From NCBI RefSeq assembly GCF_030676415.1, contig NZ_JAUUTW010000012.1:1-64000 (forward strand): a DNA stretch of 64,000 nucleotides, in the 5' to 3' direction. The stretch comes from Peribacillus frigoritolerans (GTDB lineage Bacteria > Bacillota > Bacilli > Bacillales > DSM-1321). Of this stretch, positions 29,532-40,565 are shown piece after piece (position 1 is the stretch's first letter; each line of letters opens with the position of its first letter). The notes under the pieces are model-generated. The model was not told where the DNA came from. It was given only the letters and a program-made list of their open reading frames with translations, and did not search any database. Both the position numbers and the translations under genes were made by a program.

Positions 29532-29674
29532 AAATCTTCATATCGTTATCATTTTATCACATCGTTTCAAAAAAACCTCTACTTTTTGAAGAAATCAAAT
29601 TTAATTCCTACCCAAAATCTATGCTAATTATAACTTTCCATTAAAAAGGGGCATCCAAAAGGATACCCGGATTC

Positions 29675-30976
29675 TTAGCTTGCCTTTTCATAATTATCTT
29701 TGTCGTATATATTTATACCGGCTTCGTTTAACATCCATTCGATATGGACTCCATACCCACTTGTAGGATCATTAACGAATACATGGGTGACTGCACCGAT
29801 TAATTTCCCATTTTGTATGATAGGACTGCCGCTCATACCTTGAACGATCCCACCCGTTTTTTGAAGCAATTCTTTATCCGTCACTTTTAAGACCATTCCT
29901 TTAATTGCAGGAAACTTCTGTGGTATGGAACTGACGATTTCGACATCGAATTCCTCCACTTCTGAACCATCCACCACTGTAAGGATTTTTGCTGGTCCTT
30001 CCTTTACCTCATGGGAAAGGGTGATGGGGAGTGGCTTGTCGTTAATTCCATTTTTAAAATCCTGATTTAATTTCCCAAAAATGCCAAAGGGACTATTGCG
30101 ATTGATATTTCCTATTTTTTCTTTATTGGAAGAAAAGCGTGCCAATTTTTCTCCCGGATCACCATTGCTTCCCTTTTCGATGGATGTGACCGTCGATTGA
30201 ACAATCTGTCCGTCCTTAACAACAATCGGCTTTTTTGTATCCATATCGGATATGACATGTCCCAACGCCCCATATTTTTTTGAATCCGGGTGATAAAACG
30301 TCATCGTTCCGATGCCAGCTGCCGAATCACGGATATACAAACCCAATTTGTAAGTTCCTTCATTCTTATCTTTTAGAGGTAATAGGGTACTATGGAGCAC
30401 TTCATTATCACGGTTAATGACAAGATTCAACGCCTCACCCTTTTCGCCTGCCTGCTGAACAAAAGGGGTTACATCCCCCATCTTCTTTATCGTCTGACCA
30501 TTGATTTCTGTAATCATATCACCGATTTCAATTTTCGCTTTTTCTCCCGGTGATTTTTTCCCCTGCGCAGTATCAATAAGATGATGACCTACTACGAGCA
30601 CCCCAAGAGTATTAAGCTTTACTCCAATGGATTGGCCTCCAGGCATGACTTTAAAGTCTTTTAGCACCCTGATGTCGACCTTTTTGGCAGGCAAGCCTGC
30701 TACATCGAGTAACACTTCATTCGTACCTGGTTTCTCAGCACCAAGCGTAATCGAAGCTTGTTCATCATGAAGCGAAATTCCACCACTGGATCCCAAAGTT
30801 TTTGCAGAAACAGGCAATGATTTGGAAATGCTATATTGACTTCCTTCAAATAGTACAAGATGATTTGGAATTAAAAAATATTCACGAGATGGCTGGTATA
30901 ACCCTAATGTTAATAGCGAAACAAGGAGAATTCCACCGATGATCCTGTTTATCCATATAAATTTCAATCCATTCAC
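29675..30976 (-). CDS. spoIVB: SpoIVB serine peptidase
   Basis: Forespore-secreted protease that triggers pro-sigma-K processing. One N-terminal membrane/signal anchor ([16 protein letters not shown]), then a PDZ domain (about 125-210, [19 protein letters not shown]...[11 protein letters not shown]). The SpoIVB S55 peptidase domain follows, with His in [13 protein letters not shown] and the nucleophile Ser in [21 protein letters not shown]. 433 residues, normal. Located between recN and spo0A as in other Bacillus. No forespore promoter was identified with confidence. Confidence 0.97.
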   Translation of the reverse strand: MNGLKFIWINRIIGGILLVSLLTLGLYQPSREYFLIPNHLVLFEGSQYSISKSLPVSAKTLGSSGGISLHDEQASITLGAEKPGTNEVLLDVAGLPAKKVDIRVLKDFKVMPGGQSIGVKLNTLGVLVVGHHLIDTAQGKKSPGEKAKIEIGDMITEINGQTIKKMGDVTPFVQQAGEKGEALNLVINRDNEVLHSTLLPLKDKNEGTYKLGLYIRDSAAGIGTMTFYHPDSKKYGALGHVISDMDTKKPIVVKDGQIVQSTVTSIEKGSNGDPGEKLARFSSNKEKIGNINRNSPFGIFGKLNQDFKNGINDKPLPITLSHEVKEGPAKILTVVDGSEVEEFDVEIVSSIPQKFPAIKGMVLKVTDKELLQKTGGIVQGMSGSPIIQNGKLIGAVTHVFVNDPTSGYGVHIEWMLNEAGINIYDKDNYEKAS

Positions 30977-31054
30977 TCTCCTCGCTCTCTGAAACTTTAT
31001 GGCTACACCTTTAATTTAGCCCTCATGACAGTCATTTATAACAGGTGCAAAAAA

Positions 31055-31084
31055 TAAAAGCTATCCGTTTTTGGATAGCTTTAC
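31055..31084 (-). terminator. recN terminator
   Basis: AAAGCTATCC / GGATAGCTTT stem followed on the minus strand by TATTTTTT, 44 bases past the recN stop. Confidence 0.85.
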
Positions 31085-31127
31085 AATGAATGCTTAAGAT
31101 AAGTTTAAATATCTTCTTACCGGCCCA

Positions 31128-32843
31128 TCAAGATGTAATCTTCAGCCTTTTGGCCAGCTGGATTAATTCATTGGCATGTTGTTTCGTCAAATCCGTTATC
31201 TCTACTCCTGAAATCATCCTGCCAATTTCTTTTATTTTTTCAGTTTCAATTAGCGGCTTGACCGAGGTATTCGTGCGTCCGGCCCTTACATTTTTCGCTA
31301 TGAAAAGGTGAGTATCCGCCATAGCTGCCACTTGTGGCAAATGGGATATGCACAGTACTTGTGATCCAGTTGCCACTTTATATATCTTTTCGGCAATGGA
31401 TTGTGCAACCCGTCCGCTCACACCTGTGTCCACTTCATCAAATATAATGGAGGTTATGCCTTGATGCTTGGAGAAAATGCTTTTCAAAGCCAGCATGATT
31501 CTCGACAGTTCTCCACCAGATGCGATTTTAGAAAGAGGTTTTAACGGTTCACCAGGATTGGTGGAAATATAAAATTCCATTGAATCCAGCCCTGACTGAT
31601 TAATGCCCCTATCTGACAATTCATCGAAAGTAAAGGCCGTTTGAAGGAAATGTGGTTCGAAAATTGTCTTTTCCATGTATAAATCCTTTAATTCCTGATG
31701 AATCTTTTTGGTTAGCTGCTGAGCGAATTTCTGGCGAAGTTCAGATAGATTCTTTGCTTCGACAATTAAATCTGCCTTGATGGATTTCATTTCCTTTTCA
31801 AGCTTCGCTATATGGGTTTCCCTATTTTGCAGCTTTTCGACTTCTTCTTCAATAGCGGCCCCATATTCCAGGATTTCCTCGATGGTCCGCCCGTATTTAC
31901 GCTTTAATTGATTGATTTCATTAAGGCGACTTTCAATGAATTCCACACGTTCTGTATCATAATCCAAAGAGTCTAATTGGTCCCGGATATTTGACACGGC
32001 CTCTTCAAGCAGGAAGTAACTATTTGAAACGGTTTCAGAGCTGTGCTTTAAACCTTCATCAAGCCCTGCCGCTTCCTCCAAATTATTCATGGCTACGGAA
32101 AGCCAATCAATTGCATGCTGCTCGCCATTTAAAGCATTATAACTGGTTTGCAGCGCTTCATGGATTTTTTCGAAATTATTAATTTTCTTCCGCTCTTCCA
32201 TCAATTCTTCATCTTCGCGTAATTTCAAATCAGCTTTTTGGATTTCATCGAATTGAAATTGGATCAAATCAAGGCGATGGACCATTTGCTGTTCATTTTG
32301 GCTCAAACCATTCAATTGTTTAGAAGCGGTTTCATAACGTTTATATAGCTTTTGGTATTCAGTGAGTGCAGATGCGATTTTTTCACCGCCGAATTGATCG
32401 AGCAGTGGAAGATGGAGTCGTTCATCCATTAATTCCTGATGTTCATGCTGACCATGGATATCTATCAATGTCCGTCCTATCTCACGTAAAGTGGAAATCG
32501 TTACAAGCTTTCCATTTACCCTGCAAACGCTTTTGCCGCTCTGTGAGATATCCCTTCGAAGTATCGCCATCCCATCATTCATATCCAGGCCAAACTCTTC
32601 CGCTTTGGCAAAGACCGGGTGTTTTTCATCTTCAATTTGGAATAATCCTTCTATTTCAGCCTTTGACTCACCATGCCGTATGAACTCTGCAGAACCACGT
32701 CCCCCAACCAAAAGATGAACGGCATCTATTATGATTGACTTCCCTGCCCCTGTTTCTCCTGTCAAGACCGTCAAGCCTTTCTCAAATGAAACGGACAGGC
32801 TGTCTATGATCGCAAAATTCCTAATCGATAGTTCTGTTAACAA
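31128..32843 (-). CDS. recN: DNA repair protein RecN
   Basis: SMC-like ATPase acting early at double-strand breaks. Walker A GETGAGKS (29-36) at the N terminus, a coiled-coil middle (about 160-370), signature KIASGGELSRIMLAL, Walker B SIIFDEVDTGVSG, and a C-terminal His loop. 571 residues, slightly above the usual 550-576 range midpoint. It starts 22 bases after ahrC, with which it forms an operon in Bacillus. Confidence 0.96.
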   Translation of the reverse strand: MLTELSIRNFAIIDSLSVSFEKGLTVLTGETGAGKSIIIDAVHLLVGGRGSAEFIRHGESKAEIEGLFQIEDEKHPVFAKAEEFGLDMNDGMAILRRDISQSGKSVCRVNGKLVTISTLREIGRTLIDIHGQHEHQELMDERLHLPLLDQFGGEKIASALTEYQKLYKRYETASKQLNGLSQNEQQMVHRLDLIQFQFDEIQKADLKLREDEELMEERKKINNFEKIHEALQTSYNALNGEQHAIDWLSVAMNNLEEAAGLDEGLKHSSETVSNSYFLLEEAVSNIRDQLDSLDYDTERVEFIESRLNEINQLKRKYGRTIEEILEYGAAIEEEVEKLQNRETHIAKLEKEMKSIKADLIVEAKNLSELRQKFAQQLTKKIHQELKDLYMEKTIFEPHFLQTAFTFDELSDRGINQSGLDSMEFYISTNPGEPLKPLSKIASGGELSRIMLALKSIFSKHQGITSIIFDEVDTGVSGRVAQSIAEKIYKVATGSQVLCISHLPQVAAMADTHLFIAKNVRAGRTNTSVKPLIETEKIKEIGRMISGVEITDLTKQHANELIQLAKRLKITS

Positions 32844-32865
32844 ACTAGGTCACCTCACAACATTA

Positions 32866-33315
32866 TTAGAGCATGTCCAAGAATTTGCCGGAAATGATCT
32901 TTGCATCTTCCTCAGAACGGCAGATAATTAAACAAGTATCGTCGCCGCCGATCGTCCCGAGTATTTCTTGCCAATTTAAATTATCAATCAATGCACAGAT
33001 TGCCTGGGCATTACCCGGGAGCATCTTCATAACCAGTAAATTGTTGGCTGAGTCAATGCGTACAAATGCATCGACAAGGATTCTCTTTAATTTTTGAAGT
33101 GGATTGAAACGTTGGTCGGCCGGCAGACTGTATTTATACCTTCCATCCGTTAAAGGAACTTTTACAAGGTGAAGCTCTTTAATATCCCTTGAAACAGTGG
33201 CTTGAGTTACATTGTATCCAGCTAATTTCAATTCTTCAACTAACTCATCCTGTGTTTCGATATCATTATTCGATATAATGTCCCTTATTTTTATATGTCG
33301 TTGTCCTTTATTCAT
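32866..33315 (-). CDS. ahrC: Arginine repressor ArgR/AhrC
   Basis: Hexameric arginine-responsive regulator. The winged-helix DNA-binding domain (about 1-70) contains [30 protein letters not shown]. The C-terminal domain binds arginine ([14 protein letters not shown] with the Asp pair). The upstream GTG is rejected because AGAGGTG fits ATG at 33315; this gives 149 residues, the same as B. subtilis AhrC. The 322 bases before it hold only a terminator. Confidence 0.96.
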   Translation of the reverse strand: MNKGQRHIKIRDIISNNDIETQDELVEELKLAGYNVTQATVSRDIKELHLVKVPLTDGRYKYSLPADQRFNPLQKLKRILVDAFVRIDSANNLLVMKMLPGNAQAICALIDNLNWQEILGTIGGDDTCLIICRSEEDAKIISGKFLDML

Positions 33316-33585
33316 AAGTAGAAGCACCTCTTCTCAACTGTTGCTCATTTAATGGTATCACTTTCATTTCTCACTTAAGCAAGCTGCCCCAATATGGGAT
33401 TGCTTCGGTATCATCAGTACGTGCAAATAGGCCGCTTTAGTAAGTGGCTAATATTAATGTTATCGGATTTTTATGCAATTGTACAACTTTTTCTCTAAAA
33501 TGAATACAAGTCTATTTTTTGTGCTTAGCTATTTTATGTATCCACCCATAAACGATTCAAGTTCATGAAGCACAATGTATAGTTA

Positions 33586-33621
33586 AAAAGCTCCTTTAGC
33601 CAACCATTCAGCCAAAGGAGC
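33586..33621 (-). terminator. tlyA terminator
   Basis: GCTCCTTTGGCTGAA / TAGCCAAAGGAGC-type stem (33590-33621) with TTTTT on the minus strand, right after the tlyA stop. Confidence 0.8.
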
Positions 33622-33637
33622 CCATACAAAGTTCTAG

Positions 33638-34465
33638 CTATTCTTTTTTAAATTGGGCATGGGCCTCTCCAACGATGTCATCAACCGTTTTCGAAAGCAA
33701 TATCGCTCCATCTTCCTTCGACCCTTGCCAGTGTAAATGAAGTAAGAATTCAATATTTCCATCACCGCCGGTAATCGGTGAGAAGGAGGCATCTTTAATA
33801 TCATAGCCTTCCTTTAAAGAAAAAGAAATGATCTTATCCAACACTTGTTTATGGATTTTGGGATCACGAACAATCCCCTTTTTACCCACTTGATCCTTCC
33901 CAGCTTCGAATTGCGGTTTAACCAAGGCAACGACATCACTATTCGGGACGAGCAAGGTCTTTAGCACCGGTAAAATTAACGTAAGCGAGATGAAAGAAAC
34001 ATCAATGCTTGCAAAGTTTGGCATCTCCCCATCGAGATCGGCGGGTGTAACATAACGGAAATTGGTCCGTTCCATTACTTTTACCCGCTCATCCTGCCTA
34101 AGCTTCCAGGCAAGTTGATTATAGCCGACATCAAGCGCATAAGACATTTTGGCGCCATTTTGCAAAGCACAATCCGTGAACCCACCAGTTGATGATCCTA
34201 TATCAAGCAGTATTTTTCCATTCACTTGTAAATCGAATTCCCTTAATGCCTTCTCAAGTTTAAGACCGCCTCTTGAAACGTAAGGCATGACTTTTCCCTT
34301 GATCGTAAATTCGAGATCGACCGGCACTTTTTCCCCCGGTTTTTCGTACCTTTCTTCATTCGCGTAGACAAGGCCTGCCATAACCATACGTTTCGCTTTT
34401 TCACGTGTATCGGCCAAGCCTTGTTCTACAAGTAATACATCTACTCTTTCTTTCATCACTGTCAT
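33638..34465 (-). CDS. tlyA: TlyA-family rRNA methyltransferase / S4-FtsJ protein (YqxC)
   Basis: 275 residues with an S4 RNA-binding domain (about 3-65, VDVLLVEQGLADTREKAKRMVMAG) and an FtsJ-like SAM-dependent methyltransferase domain (about 60-270, with LLDIGSSTGGFTDCAL as motif I). Mycobacterial TlyA methylates 16S and 23S rRNA riboses; the activity here is inferred from the family. The start (ATG 34465) lies two bases past the dxs stop; ATG at residue 4 is possible. In the dxs operon. Confidence 0.9.
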   Translation of the reverse strand: MTVMKERVDVLLVEQGLADTREKAKRMVMAGLVYANEERYEKPGEKVPVDLEFTIKGKVMPYVSRGGLKLEKALREFDLQVNGKILLDIGSSTGGFTDCALQNGAKMSYALDVGYNQLAWKLRQDERVKVMERTNFRYVTPADLDGEMPNFASIDVSFISLTLILPVLKTLLVPNSDVVALVKPQFEAGKDQVGKKGIVRDPKIHKQVLDKIISFSLKEGYDIKDASFSPITGGDGNIEFLLHLHWQGSKEDGAILLSKTVDDIVGEAHAQFKKE

Positions 34466-34469
34466 ATTG

Positions 34470-36362
34470 TCAGGCCCTTTTTTCTTTTTTGGGTGTTATC
34501 ATTTTAATCTTTTTGATTGCTGTCTCAGTCGTTAAACCGATTTCTTCAAGAAGTTCATCGACACTTCCATGTTCAATGAAATAATCAGGTATTCCCATTC
34601 GATCTATAATTGCCCCATAAAACCCTTGATCATGAGCATATTCAAGTACCGAACTGCCAAAACCACCTTGAAGGACCGCTTCTTCTATTGTCAAGATAGG
34701 CATTTTTTCACCAAGGAGACTGCTTAGCATGTTCTCATCCAAAGGCTTAATGAACCGGGCATTGATCACCTTAACTGAATAATCCTCTTTCTCCAGCAGT
34801 TCTGCGGCTTCAAGAGCCATGGGAATCGTTGTTCCGAACGTTAAGATGGCAGCATCCGTTCCTTCTTTAAGAACTTCCCACGAACCGATTGGAATCTGCT
34901 GTAATTCGGTATCCATCACAATTCCTAAACCATTCCCACGAGGGAAACGCATGGCAATCGGACCATCATTATAGTTTAAGGCCGTATTGACCATATGCTG
35001 ACCTTCGTTTTCATCTTTCGGCATCATCAACACCATATTCGGAACGTGGCGTAAGAAAGCAATATCGAAAACGCCTTGATGCGTTTCACCATCGGAACCA
35101 ACCAATCCGGCACGATCGATCCCTATGAATACATTCAAATTTTGACGGCAGATATCATGCACCACCTGGTCATAAGCTCTTTGCAGGAAGGTTGAATATA
35201 TAGCCAGGAAAGGTTTCATTTTTTGCGTTGCCAATCCGGCAGCAAATGTTGCAGCATGCTGCTCGGCGATCCCTACATCATAGAAACGCTCAGGGAACTC
35301 TTGAGAAAAGCCCACCAATTTCGATCCGACGGGCATTGCAGGTGTAATCGCGACAATCCGCTCATCGTCACGGGCTAGCCTGCTGACAGTATCGCTTACA
35401 AGAGCGCTCCAAGCAGGACCTTTACTAGGGGATTTCACGAAATCGCCTGTCTCGATCTTGTATGGGCCTGTCCCATGCCAGTTTCCTGTTGTATCCAACT
35501 CGGCAGGTGAATATCCCTTGCCTTTTTTCGTGATGACATGTAGCAGTACAGGTCCCTTCGTTTTCTTGGCGTATCTTAAATTCTCCAGCAATTCTTCATA
35601 ATTATGGCCATCTACTGGTCCAAGGTATGTGAAACCGAGCTCTTCGAAAAAGATACCTGAGACCAATAAGTACTTCATGCTATCCTTCAAGCGTTCAGCT
35701 GTAGCCGCAAGTTTACCACCTACTGCAGGAATTTTTTTCAAAAGCAGCTCCAATTCATCTTTTGCCCAGTTATATTTACCCGCTGTCCGCAATCTTCCCA
35801 ATATCGTGTGTAATGCACCTACGTTAGGGGCTATGGACATTTCATTATCATTCAGGATAACGATCATGTCCTTTTTTTCATCACCGATATGATTCAACGC
35901 TTCAAGCGCCATTCCGCCAGTTAGGGCACCGTCCCCGATTACAGGCAAAATAAAACTGCTTTCACCTTTGATATCACGGGCAGCCGCCATTCCCATTGCA
36001 GCTGAAAGGGAAGTCGAACTGTGACCGGTTTCCCAAACATCATGGGGGCTTTCAATCATTTTAGGAAAACCGCAAAGACCTTTATATTTCTTTAGGGTGT
36101 CGAACTCTCCTGCTCTGCCAGTCAGGATTTTATGGACATAAGATTGATGTCCGACATCCCATAAAATTTTATCATTCGGACTGTCGAATTCTTTATGCAA
36201 GGCTATAGTCAACTCGACGACACCTAAATTGGGACCAATATGCCCACCGGTCACCGATAATTTTTCCACAAGGAATTTACGTACTTCCACACTTAACTCG
36301 ACAAGTTCTTCATTATTCATCTTCTTCAAAAAAGAAGGGTCTTTTATAGATAGAAGATCCAA
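34470..36362 (-). CDS. dxs: 1-deoxy-D-xylulose-5-phosphate synthase
   Basis: Thiamine-dependent first enzyme of the MEP isoprenoid pathway. Landmarks: [16 protein letters not shown] motif [18 protein letters not shown]...LNDNEMSI, the second domain with [13 protein letters not shown], and the C-terminal transketolase domain. The open frame extends to an ATG at 36416, but that start has no ribosome site and adds a non-homologous leader. Homology begins at [11 protein letters not shown], whose first codon is a TTG at 36362 with GAGTGG just upstream. The start is therefore probably TTG (630 residues). Confidence 0.94.
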   Translation of the reverse strand: MDLLSIKDPSFLKKMNNEELVELSVEVRKFLVEKLSVTGGHIGPNLGVVELTIALHKEFDSPNDKILWDVGHQSYVHKILTGRAGEFDTLKKYKGLCGFPKMIESPHDVWETGHSSTSLSAAMGMAAARDIKGESSFILPVIGDGALTGGMALEALNHIGDEKKDMIVILNDNEMSIAPNVGALHTILGRLRTAGKYNWAKDELELLLKKIPAVGGKLAATAERLKDSMKYLLVSGIFFEELGFTYLGPVDGHNYEELLENLRYAKKTKGPVLLHVITKKGKGYSPAELDTTGNWHGTGPYKIETGDFVKSPSKGPAWSALVSDTVSRLARDDERIVAITPAMPVGSKLVGFSQEFPERFYDVGIAEQHAATFAAGLATQKMKPFLAIYSTFLQRAYDQVVHDICRQNLNVFIGIDRAGLVGSDGETHQGVFDIAFLRHVPNMVLMMPKDENEGQHMVNTALNYNDGPIAMRFPRGNGLGIVMDTELQQIPIGSWEVLKEGTDAAILTFGTTIPMALEAAELLEKEDYSVKVINARFIKPLDENMLSSLLGEKMPILTIEEAVLQGGFGSSVLEYAHDQGFYGAIIDRMGIPDYFIEHGSVDELLEEIGLTTETAIKKIKMITPKKEKRA

Positions 36363-36459
36363 ACAGGACCACTCACTTTCTGTCATTTTCGGTTGTAAGC
36401 ATAAACAAAGCCTCATAAAAGAGGGCTATGGAAGACTTGGCCGAAAAATTGGTTTTAAG

Positions 36460-36500
36460 TTAAAAAATAGCCGCCAACACCCAGGTGATTTCGGCGGCTT
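36460..36500 (-). terminator. Terminator between ispA and dxs
   Basis: AGCCGCC / GGCGGCT stem with an inner CACC..GGTG pairing, followed on the minus strand by TATTTTTT. It sits between two genes of the same pathway, so it either separates transcripts or attenuates. Confidence 0.8.
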
Positions 36501-36611
36501 ATCATCCCTATTTTAACACGTATCTCAATTTAGAAATTCATTTTGATTTTCACATATTTTTGCACAATGAGTATACCATAAAACCTCAATTGATAACAAA
36601 TATAGCCACAA

Positions 36612-37505
36612 TCAATGGTTACGGTTCGCTATTAAATCAGTTAGTTCATTCAACAAACCCGTTTGTAAGGTTGTTTTTCCTAAAGCGGCATGGGCAAGTT
36701 CTATATGATGTTCCAACTTTTCCTTTGCCCCTTGAAGCGTAAGTAAAGAGGGATATGTGCTTTTATGATTCCCAACATCACTGCCAACCGGCTTGCCGAT
36801 CAACTCGACTGACCCTTCAATATCCAGAATATCATCCCGAATTTGAAAAGCAAGCCCCAGGTGGTATGCAAAGTCACGTAAATGCAGTTGCTGTTCTTCA
36901 TTCGCTCCGGCTAATATAGCACCGGAAAGGATGCTTGCAGTCAATAACTTCCCTGTTTTATGTTCATGTATATACTCCAGTTCCTGAAGGGTCAGCTGTT
37001 TATTTTCACCTTCCATATCGGCAACTTGACCTCCGACCATTCCTTCGGCTCCGGCAGACTTCGCAATTTCACTTACGAGGTTCAGCTTCATTTCAGCCGT
37101 CACCTCGGGATCGATCATATCCGTCACCAATTGAAAGCTATATGTAAGGAGCGCATCACCTGCCAGTATGGCTACCGCTTCACCGAACACTTTATGGTTT
37201 GTCGGTTTTCCGCGGCGGAGATCATCATCATCCATCGCGGGAAGATCATCATGAATCAAAGAATATGTATGAATCATTTCAATGGCAGCCGCTGCAGGAA
37301 TCCCCATCCTCAAGCTTTTTCCAAAGGCCTCGAGAACCGCAAAGACCAATAGCGGGCGAATCCGTTTACCCCCTGCCTCCAGTGAATAGATCATGGCTTC
37401 TTTGACCACTGCCGGGGCTTTAAGTTTATTGACATATTCCACGATTTCCCGTTCTATAACCGCCTTATATTCTTTAGAAAACATTTCAAAGGACGCCGTA
37501 CCCAT
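36612..37505 (-). CDS. ispA: Farnesyl diphosphate synthase / short-chain polyprenyl synthase
   Basis: Trans-prenyltransferase that condenses IPP with DMAPP/GPP. First Asp-rich motif HDDLPAMDDDDLRRG (about 85-99) and second motif FQIRDDILD (about 225-233) are present. An upstream in-frame start inside xseB is rejected: GGAGG is eight bases before ATG at 37505, giving 297 residues, equal to B. subtilis IspA. It starts one base past the xseB stop. The final segment ends LIANRNH. Confidence 0.95.
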   Translation of the reverse strand: MGTASFEMFSKEYKAVIEREIVEYVNKLKAPAVVKEAMIYSLEAGGKRIRPLLVFAVLEAFGKSLRMGIPAAAAIEMIHTYSLIHDDLPAMDDDDLRRGKPTNHKVFGEAVAILAGDALLTYSFQLVTDMIDPEVTAEMKLNLVSEIAKSAGAEGMVGGQVADMEGENKQLTLQELEYIHEHKTGKLLTASILSGAILAGANEEQQLHLRDFAYHLGLAFQIRDDILDIEGSVELIGKPVGSDVGNHKSTYPSLLTLQGAKEKLEHHIELAHAALGKTTLQTGLLNELTDLIANRNH

Positions 37506-37506
37506 G

Positions 37507-37740
37507 TCATTCTTCCTCCTGTACAGCGAAGTTTTCAAGTTCCCCATCTTCGCGTAAAATTTGAGTCAACTGATCTTCAACAGCCTTAAGCTTTGAATGG
37601 CAAAGCCTCGATAAATCCATTCCTTTTTTATATATGGAGATGGCTTCTTCCAAGGGCACATCGCCTTCTTCCAACTGCTCTACAATTTTTTCGAGATTCT
37701 CCATCGCTTCTTCAAATGTAGCTTCCTGTTTTTTTGTCAT
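37507..37740 (-). CDS. xseB: Exodeoxyribonuclease VII small subunit
   Basis: 77-residue small subunit, with the family signature [30 protein letters not shown] helix (first 14: [14 protein letters not shown]) and acidic tail. Its start overlaps the xseA stop by four bases. Cytoplasmic nuclease with XseA, degrading single-stranded DNA to oligonucleotides. Confidence 0.95.
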   Translation of the reverse strand: MTKKQEATFEEAMENLEKIVEQLEEGDVPLEEAISIYKKGMDLSRLCHSKLKAVEDQLTQILREDGELENFAVQEEE

Positions 37741-39089
37741 GGTTCAATCCGCTCCTTTATTTCTTTAATTTCACATTCAAGGGTCCCATCTTTTATCGAA
37801 ACCGCTATCTTATCCCCTTTGGATACTTGCTGTGTACTTTTCACTAATGTCTCATCCTCATCAAAAACCAATCCATAGCCCCGTTCCATGATTTTTAGTG
37901 GACTGAGGGCAGACAAAGTGGCTGTAATATGGACGAACTGCTGTGATTTTTGCCGATAGATGGCTTCCATGACCCTCCGTAAAACCTTTGCCTGCTGCTG
38001 CAATTCATCTTTCGCATTTTTCACCGCTTGTTCAGGATGCTGCTTTTTCAGAATATCGTTCAGCTGATTCAGTTCCTCTCTCTTTTTCATGAAATATCGC
38101 GTGCTGGTCCTCCCTAGCCTGTCCATCGTCTTGTCTAGCTGTTCCAGCTTCTGTTCATACATTTTATGTGGATAACGGAAGGCATAAGACCTCTCCATCC
38201 TGGTCAAACGGGTTCGTTCAAAATTCACCGCTTCTTGAATGGAGCGGGTCAATCGATTCTTGCGGTTCATCAGGCGTTCGAGTATTTCATTCAAGTGAGG
38301 AACCGCTAACTCTGCTGCACCAGTAGGTGTAGGAGCACGCATATCGGCGACAAAATCAGCAATTGTAAAATCGGTTTCGTGTCCGACAGCAGAAATTACC
38401 GGTATATCGGAATCATAAATCGATTCAGCCACTATCTCCTCATTGAAGGCCCATAGTTCCTCGATCGACCCGCCGCCCCTTCCGACAATGAGAACATCGC
38501 TTTCCGCCCTTGCGTTAGCCATGGAAATTGCCTTGGCAATCGATTTAGCGGCATTATTCCCTTGTACAAGTGCTGGATAAATGATGATCCTGGCGATTGG
38601 ATATCTCCGCTTGATGGTTGTCAGGATATCTCTTAATGCAGCTCCGGTCGGCGATGTTATGACTCCTACAGACTTAGGGTACTGCGGGATCGGCTTTTTG
38701 TGTTCGGCCAAAAACAAACCTGCCGCCTCCAGCTTTTTCTTCAGCTGTTCATAAGCAAGATACAAATCCCCCACACCATCAGGGGCCATGCTTTTCACAT
38801 AAAGCTGATACTGTCCCCCCGCTTCATATAATGATATATCGCCCTTAACAAGTACTTTCATGCCATTTTCGGGCAGGAATTTCATCCCTTTATTATTGGC
38901 GGCAAACATAACGGATAGAAGTCGGGCCTTCTCATCCTTTAAAGTAAAGTACATATGTCCGCTTGTATGTTGTTTAAAATTTGAAATTTCACCTTTTATG
39001 TATACATTTTGCAAATGGGGGTCGGCATCGAACTTCCTTTTGATGTACTTCGTTAAAGCCGACACACTCAAATATTGTTGGTTACTCAT
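37737..39089 (-). CDS. xseA: Exodeoxyribonuclease VII large subunit
   Basis: 450 residues: N-terminal OB fold (about 5-100, [21 protein letters not shown]), catalytic domain (about 120-310) with [27 protein letters not shown] and [17 protein letters not shown], a long coiled coil, and a C-terminal segment. Overlaps xseB by four bases. First gene of the xseA-xseB-ispA group; a 138-base gap with the folD terminator lies upstream. Confidence 0.96.
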   Translation of the reverse strand: MSNQQYLSVSALTKYIKRKFDADPHLQNVYIKGEISNFKQHTSGHMYFTLKDEKARLLSVMFAANNKGMKFLPENGMKVLVKGDISLYEAGGQYQLYVKSMAPDGVGDLYLAYEQLKKKLEAAGLFLAEHKKPIPQYPKSVGVITSPTGAALRDILTTIKRRYPIARIIIYPALVQGNNAAKSIAKAISMANARAESDVLIVGRGGGSIEELWAFNEEIVAESIYDSDIPVISAVGHETDFTIADFVADMRAPTPTGAAELAVPHLNEILERLMNRKNRLTRSIQEAVNFERTRLTRMERSYAFRYPHKMYEQKLEQLDKTMDRLGRTSTRYFMKKREELNQLNDILKKQHPEQAVKNAKDELQQQAKVLRRVMEAIYRQKSQQFVHITATLSALSPLKIMERGYGLVFDEDETLVKSTQQVSKGDKIAVSIKDGTLECEIKEIKERIEP

Positions 39090-39161
39090 ATAATGTCTCC
39101 TTCCGATGGAAATCGGATATAAAGAAAACTCACCTATAGATCATAATTAATCCATGAATGA

Positions 39162-39204
39162 AAAAAAGCGGTCTCCCGTTATTATAAAACAAGAGGTCCG
39201 CTTC
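39162..39204 (-). terminator. folD terminator
   Basis: AGCGGACCTC pairs with GGGAGACCGCT (small bulge) and is followed by seven T on the minus strand, 24 bases past the folD stop. Confidence 0.8.
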
Positions 39205-39227
39205 TTTAAAATAATTTAACGTTTTTT

Positions 39228-40103
39228 TCAGCTTTTTAATGCTTGCTTGTTCTGTTCAAGTGCTTTTTGAGCAGATTTGACCGTATTTTTCATAAGCATC
39301 GTAATCGTCATGGGACCAACGCCTTTAGGAACAGGTGTAATGTATGAAGCCTTATTTTTCACTTCATCAAACGCCACATCACCGCAAAGCTTCCCTTCAT
39401 CATTCCTGTTCATTCCGACGTCAATGACGACTGCGCCTTCTTTAATATGGTCACTCGTGATCGTGTCCCTCTTTCCGACAGCTGCCACAACGACATCGGC
39501 TTGCTTGGTATAATAGGCAAGATCCTTTGTCCGTGAATGACAGTATGTAACGGTTGCATTTGCATTTAAAAACAATTGTCCGGCTGGTTTTCCGACGATA
39601 TTACTTCTCCCTACGATGACAACATGCTTACCTTCAAGGTCATAGTCGATATACTCAAGCATCACCATGACGCCGTATGGAGTACAAGGTAAAAATGCAT
39701 CCTGTCCCGTCATCATCCGCCCAATATTAATCGGGTGGAATCCATCTACATCCTTTTCAGGGGAAATCGCTTCAATGATCGCTTTTTCCTGAATATGTCC
39801 AGGCAATGGCAGCTGCACCAATATACCATGAATGCTGTCATCCTGGTTTAATTCAGCAATGCTCTGAATTAATTCCTCCTGAGAGAGTTCCGCAGGCTTT
39901 TTAATTAATACGGAATGCATGCCCAAGTCCTCACAGGCCTTTTGCTTATGGCGCACATAAGTTTGTGATGCTTGATTGTCACCCACCAGGATTACAGCCA
40001 AACCCGGAACGACATTTTTTTCACGTAACTGTTGAACTTCCTTACTGATTTCCTGCCTAACTGACTCTGCAATTTCTTTACCATTAATGATTTGAGCTGA
40101 CAT
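39228..40103 (-). CDS. folD: Bifunctional methylenetetrahydrofolate dehydrogenase / cyclohydrolase
   Basis: One-carbon metabolism enzyme, 291 residues. Signatures: VGDNQASQTYVRHKQKACED (catalytic Lys in YVRHK), the conserved QLPLPGH, and the Rossmann segment VIVGRSNIVGKPAG. PGGVGPMT-like sequence appears as PVPKGVGPMTITML. Follows nusB with a 69-base gap, as in B. subtilis. Confidence 0.96.
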   Translation of the reverse strand: MSAQIINGKEIAESVRQEISKEVQQLREKNVVPGLAVILVGDNQASQTYVRHKQKACEDLGMHSVLIKKPAELSQEELIQSIAELNQDDSIHGILVQLPLPGHIQEKAIIEAISPEKDVDGFHPINIGRMMTGQDAFLPCTPYGVMVMLEYIDYDLEGKHVVIVGRSNIVGKPAGQLFLNANATVTYCHSRTKDLAYYTKQADVVVAAVGKRDTITSDHIKEGAVVIDVGMNRNDEGKLCGDVAFDEVKNKASYITPVPKGVGPMTITMLMKNTVKSAQKALEQNKQALKS

Positions 40104-40172
40104 GTGTTTATTCCTCCCAAGTTAATTTTGCTAAAGAATTTGCTGTGAGAATCCTTGTTCAAGGCTGCAGCT

Positions 40173-40565
40173 TTAGCTGCCGCTTTTCACCTTTACTTTG
40201 GATAAAACGGCATTTACAAAGCTGCTCGATTGATCATCACCGAATTTCTTAGCAATTTCAATAGCTTCATTCATTGCAACACTTACAGGAACCTCTTCAC
40301 TGTGAACCATTTCATAAACCGCGATCCGCAGTAAATTCCGATCAATGATCGCCAGTCTTTCCAACGTCCAATTCTCTAAATTGTCCCTGATCATTCCATC
40401 AATTTGTTCTCGATTTTCCGTTATCCCCATTACTAATTTCTTGAAATATTCATCAGTAGGAGCACCATCCAGTACGCTTTCCATTGCTTCTTCTGCATTC
40501 GAGTTGGCAATATCTATCTGATATAGTGCTTGAAGGGATTTTTCACGGGCTTCTCTTCTTTTCAT
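40173..40565 (-). CDS. nusB: Transcription antitermination factor NusB
   Basis: 130-residue all-helical protein that binds boxA RNA with NusE during rRNA antitermination. Family features are REKSLQALYQIDI near the N terminus, DGMIRDNLENWTLERLAIIDRNLLRIAVYE-type core and SSFVNAVLSKV at the C terminus. Upstream of it is a 447-base gap (40566-41012) holding only AT-rich sequence and the yqhY terminator. Confidence 0.95.
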   Translation of the reverse strand: MKRREAREKSLQALYQIDIANSNAEEAMESVLDGAPTDEYFKKLVMGITENREQIDGMIRDNLENWTLERLAIIDRNLLRIAVYEMVHSEEVPVSVAMNEAIEIAKKFGDDQSSSFVNAVLSKVKVKSGS

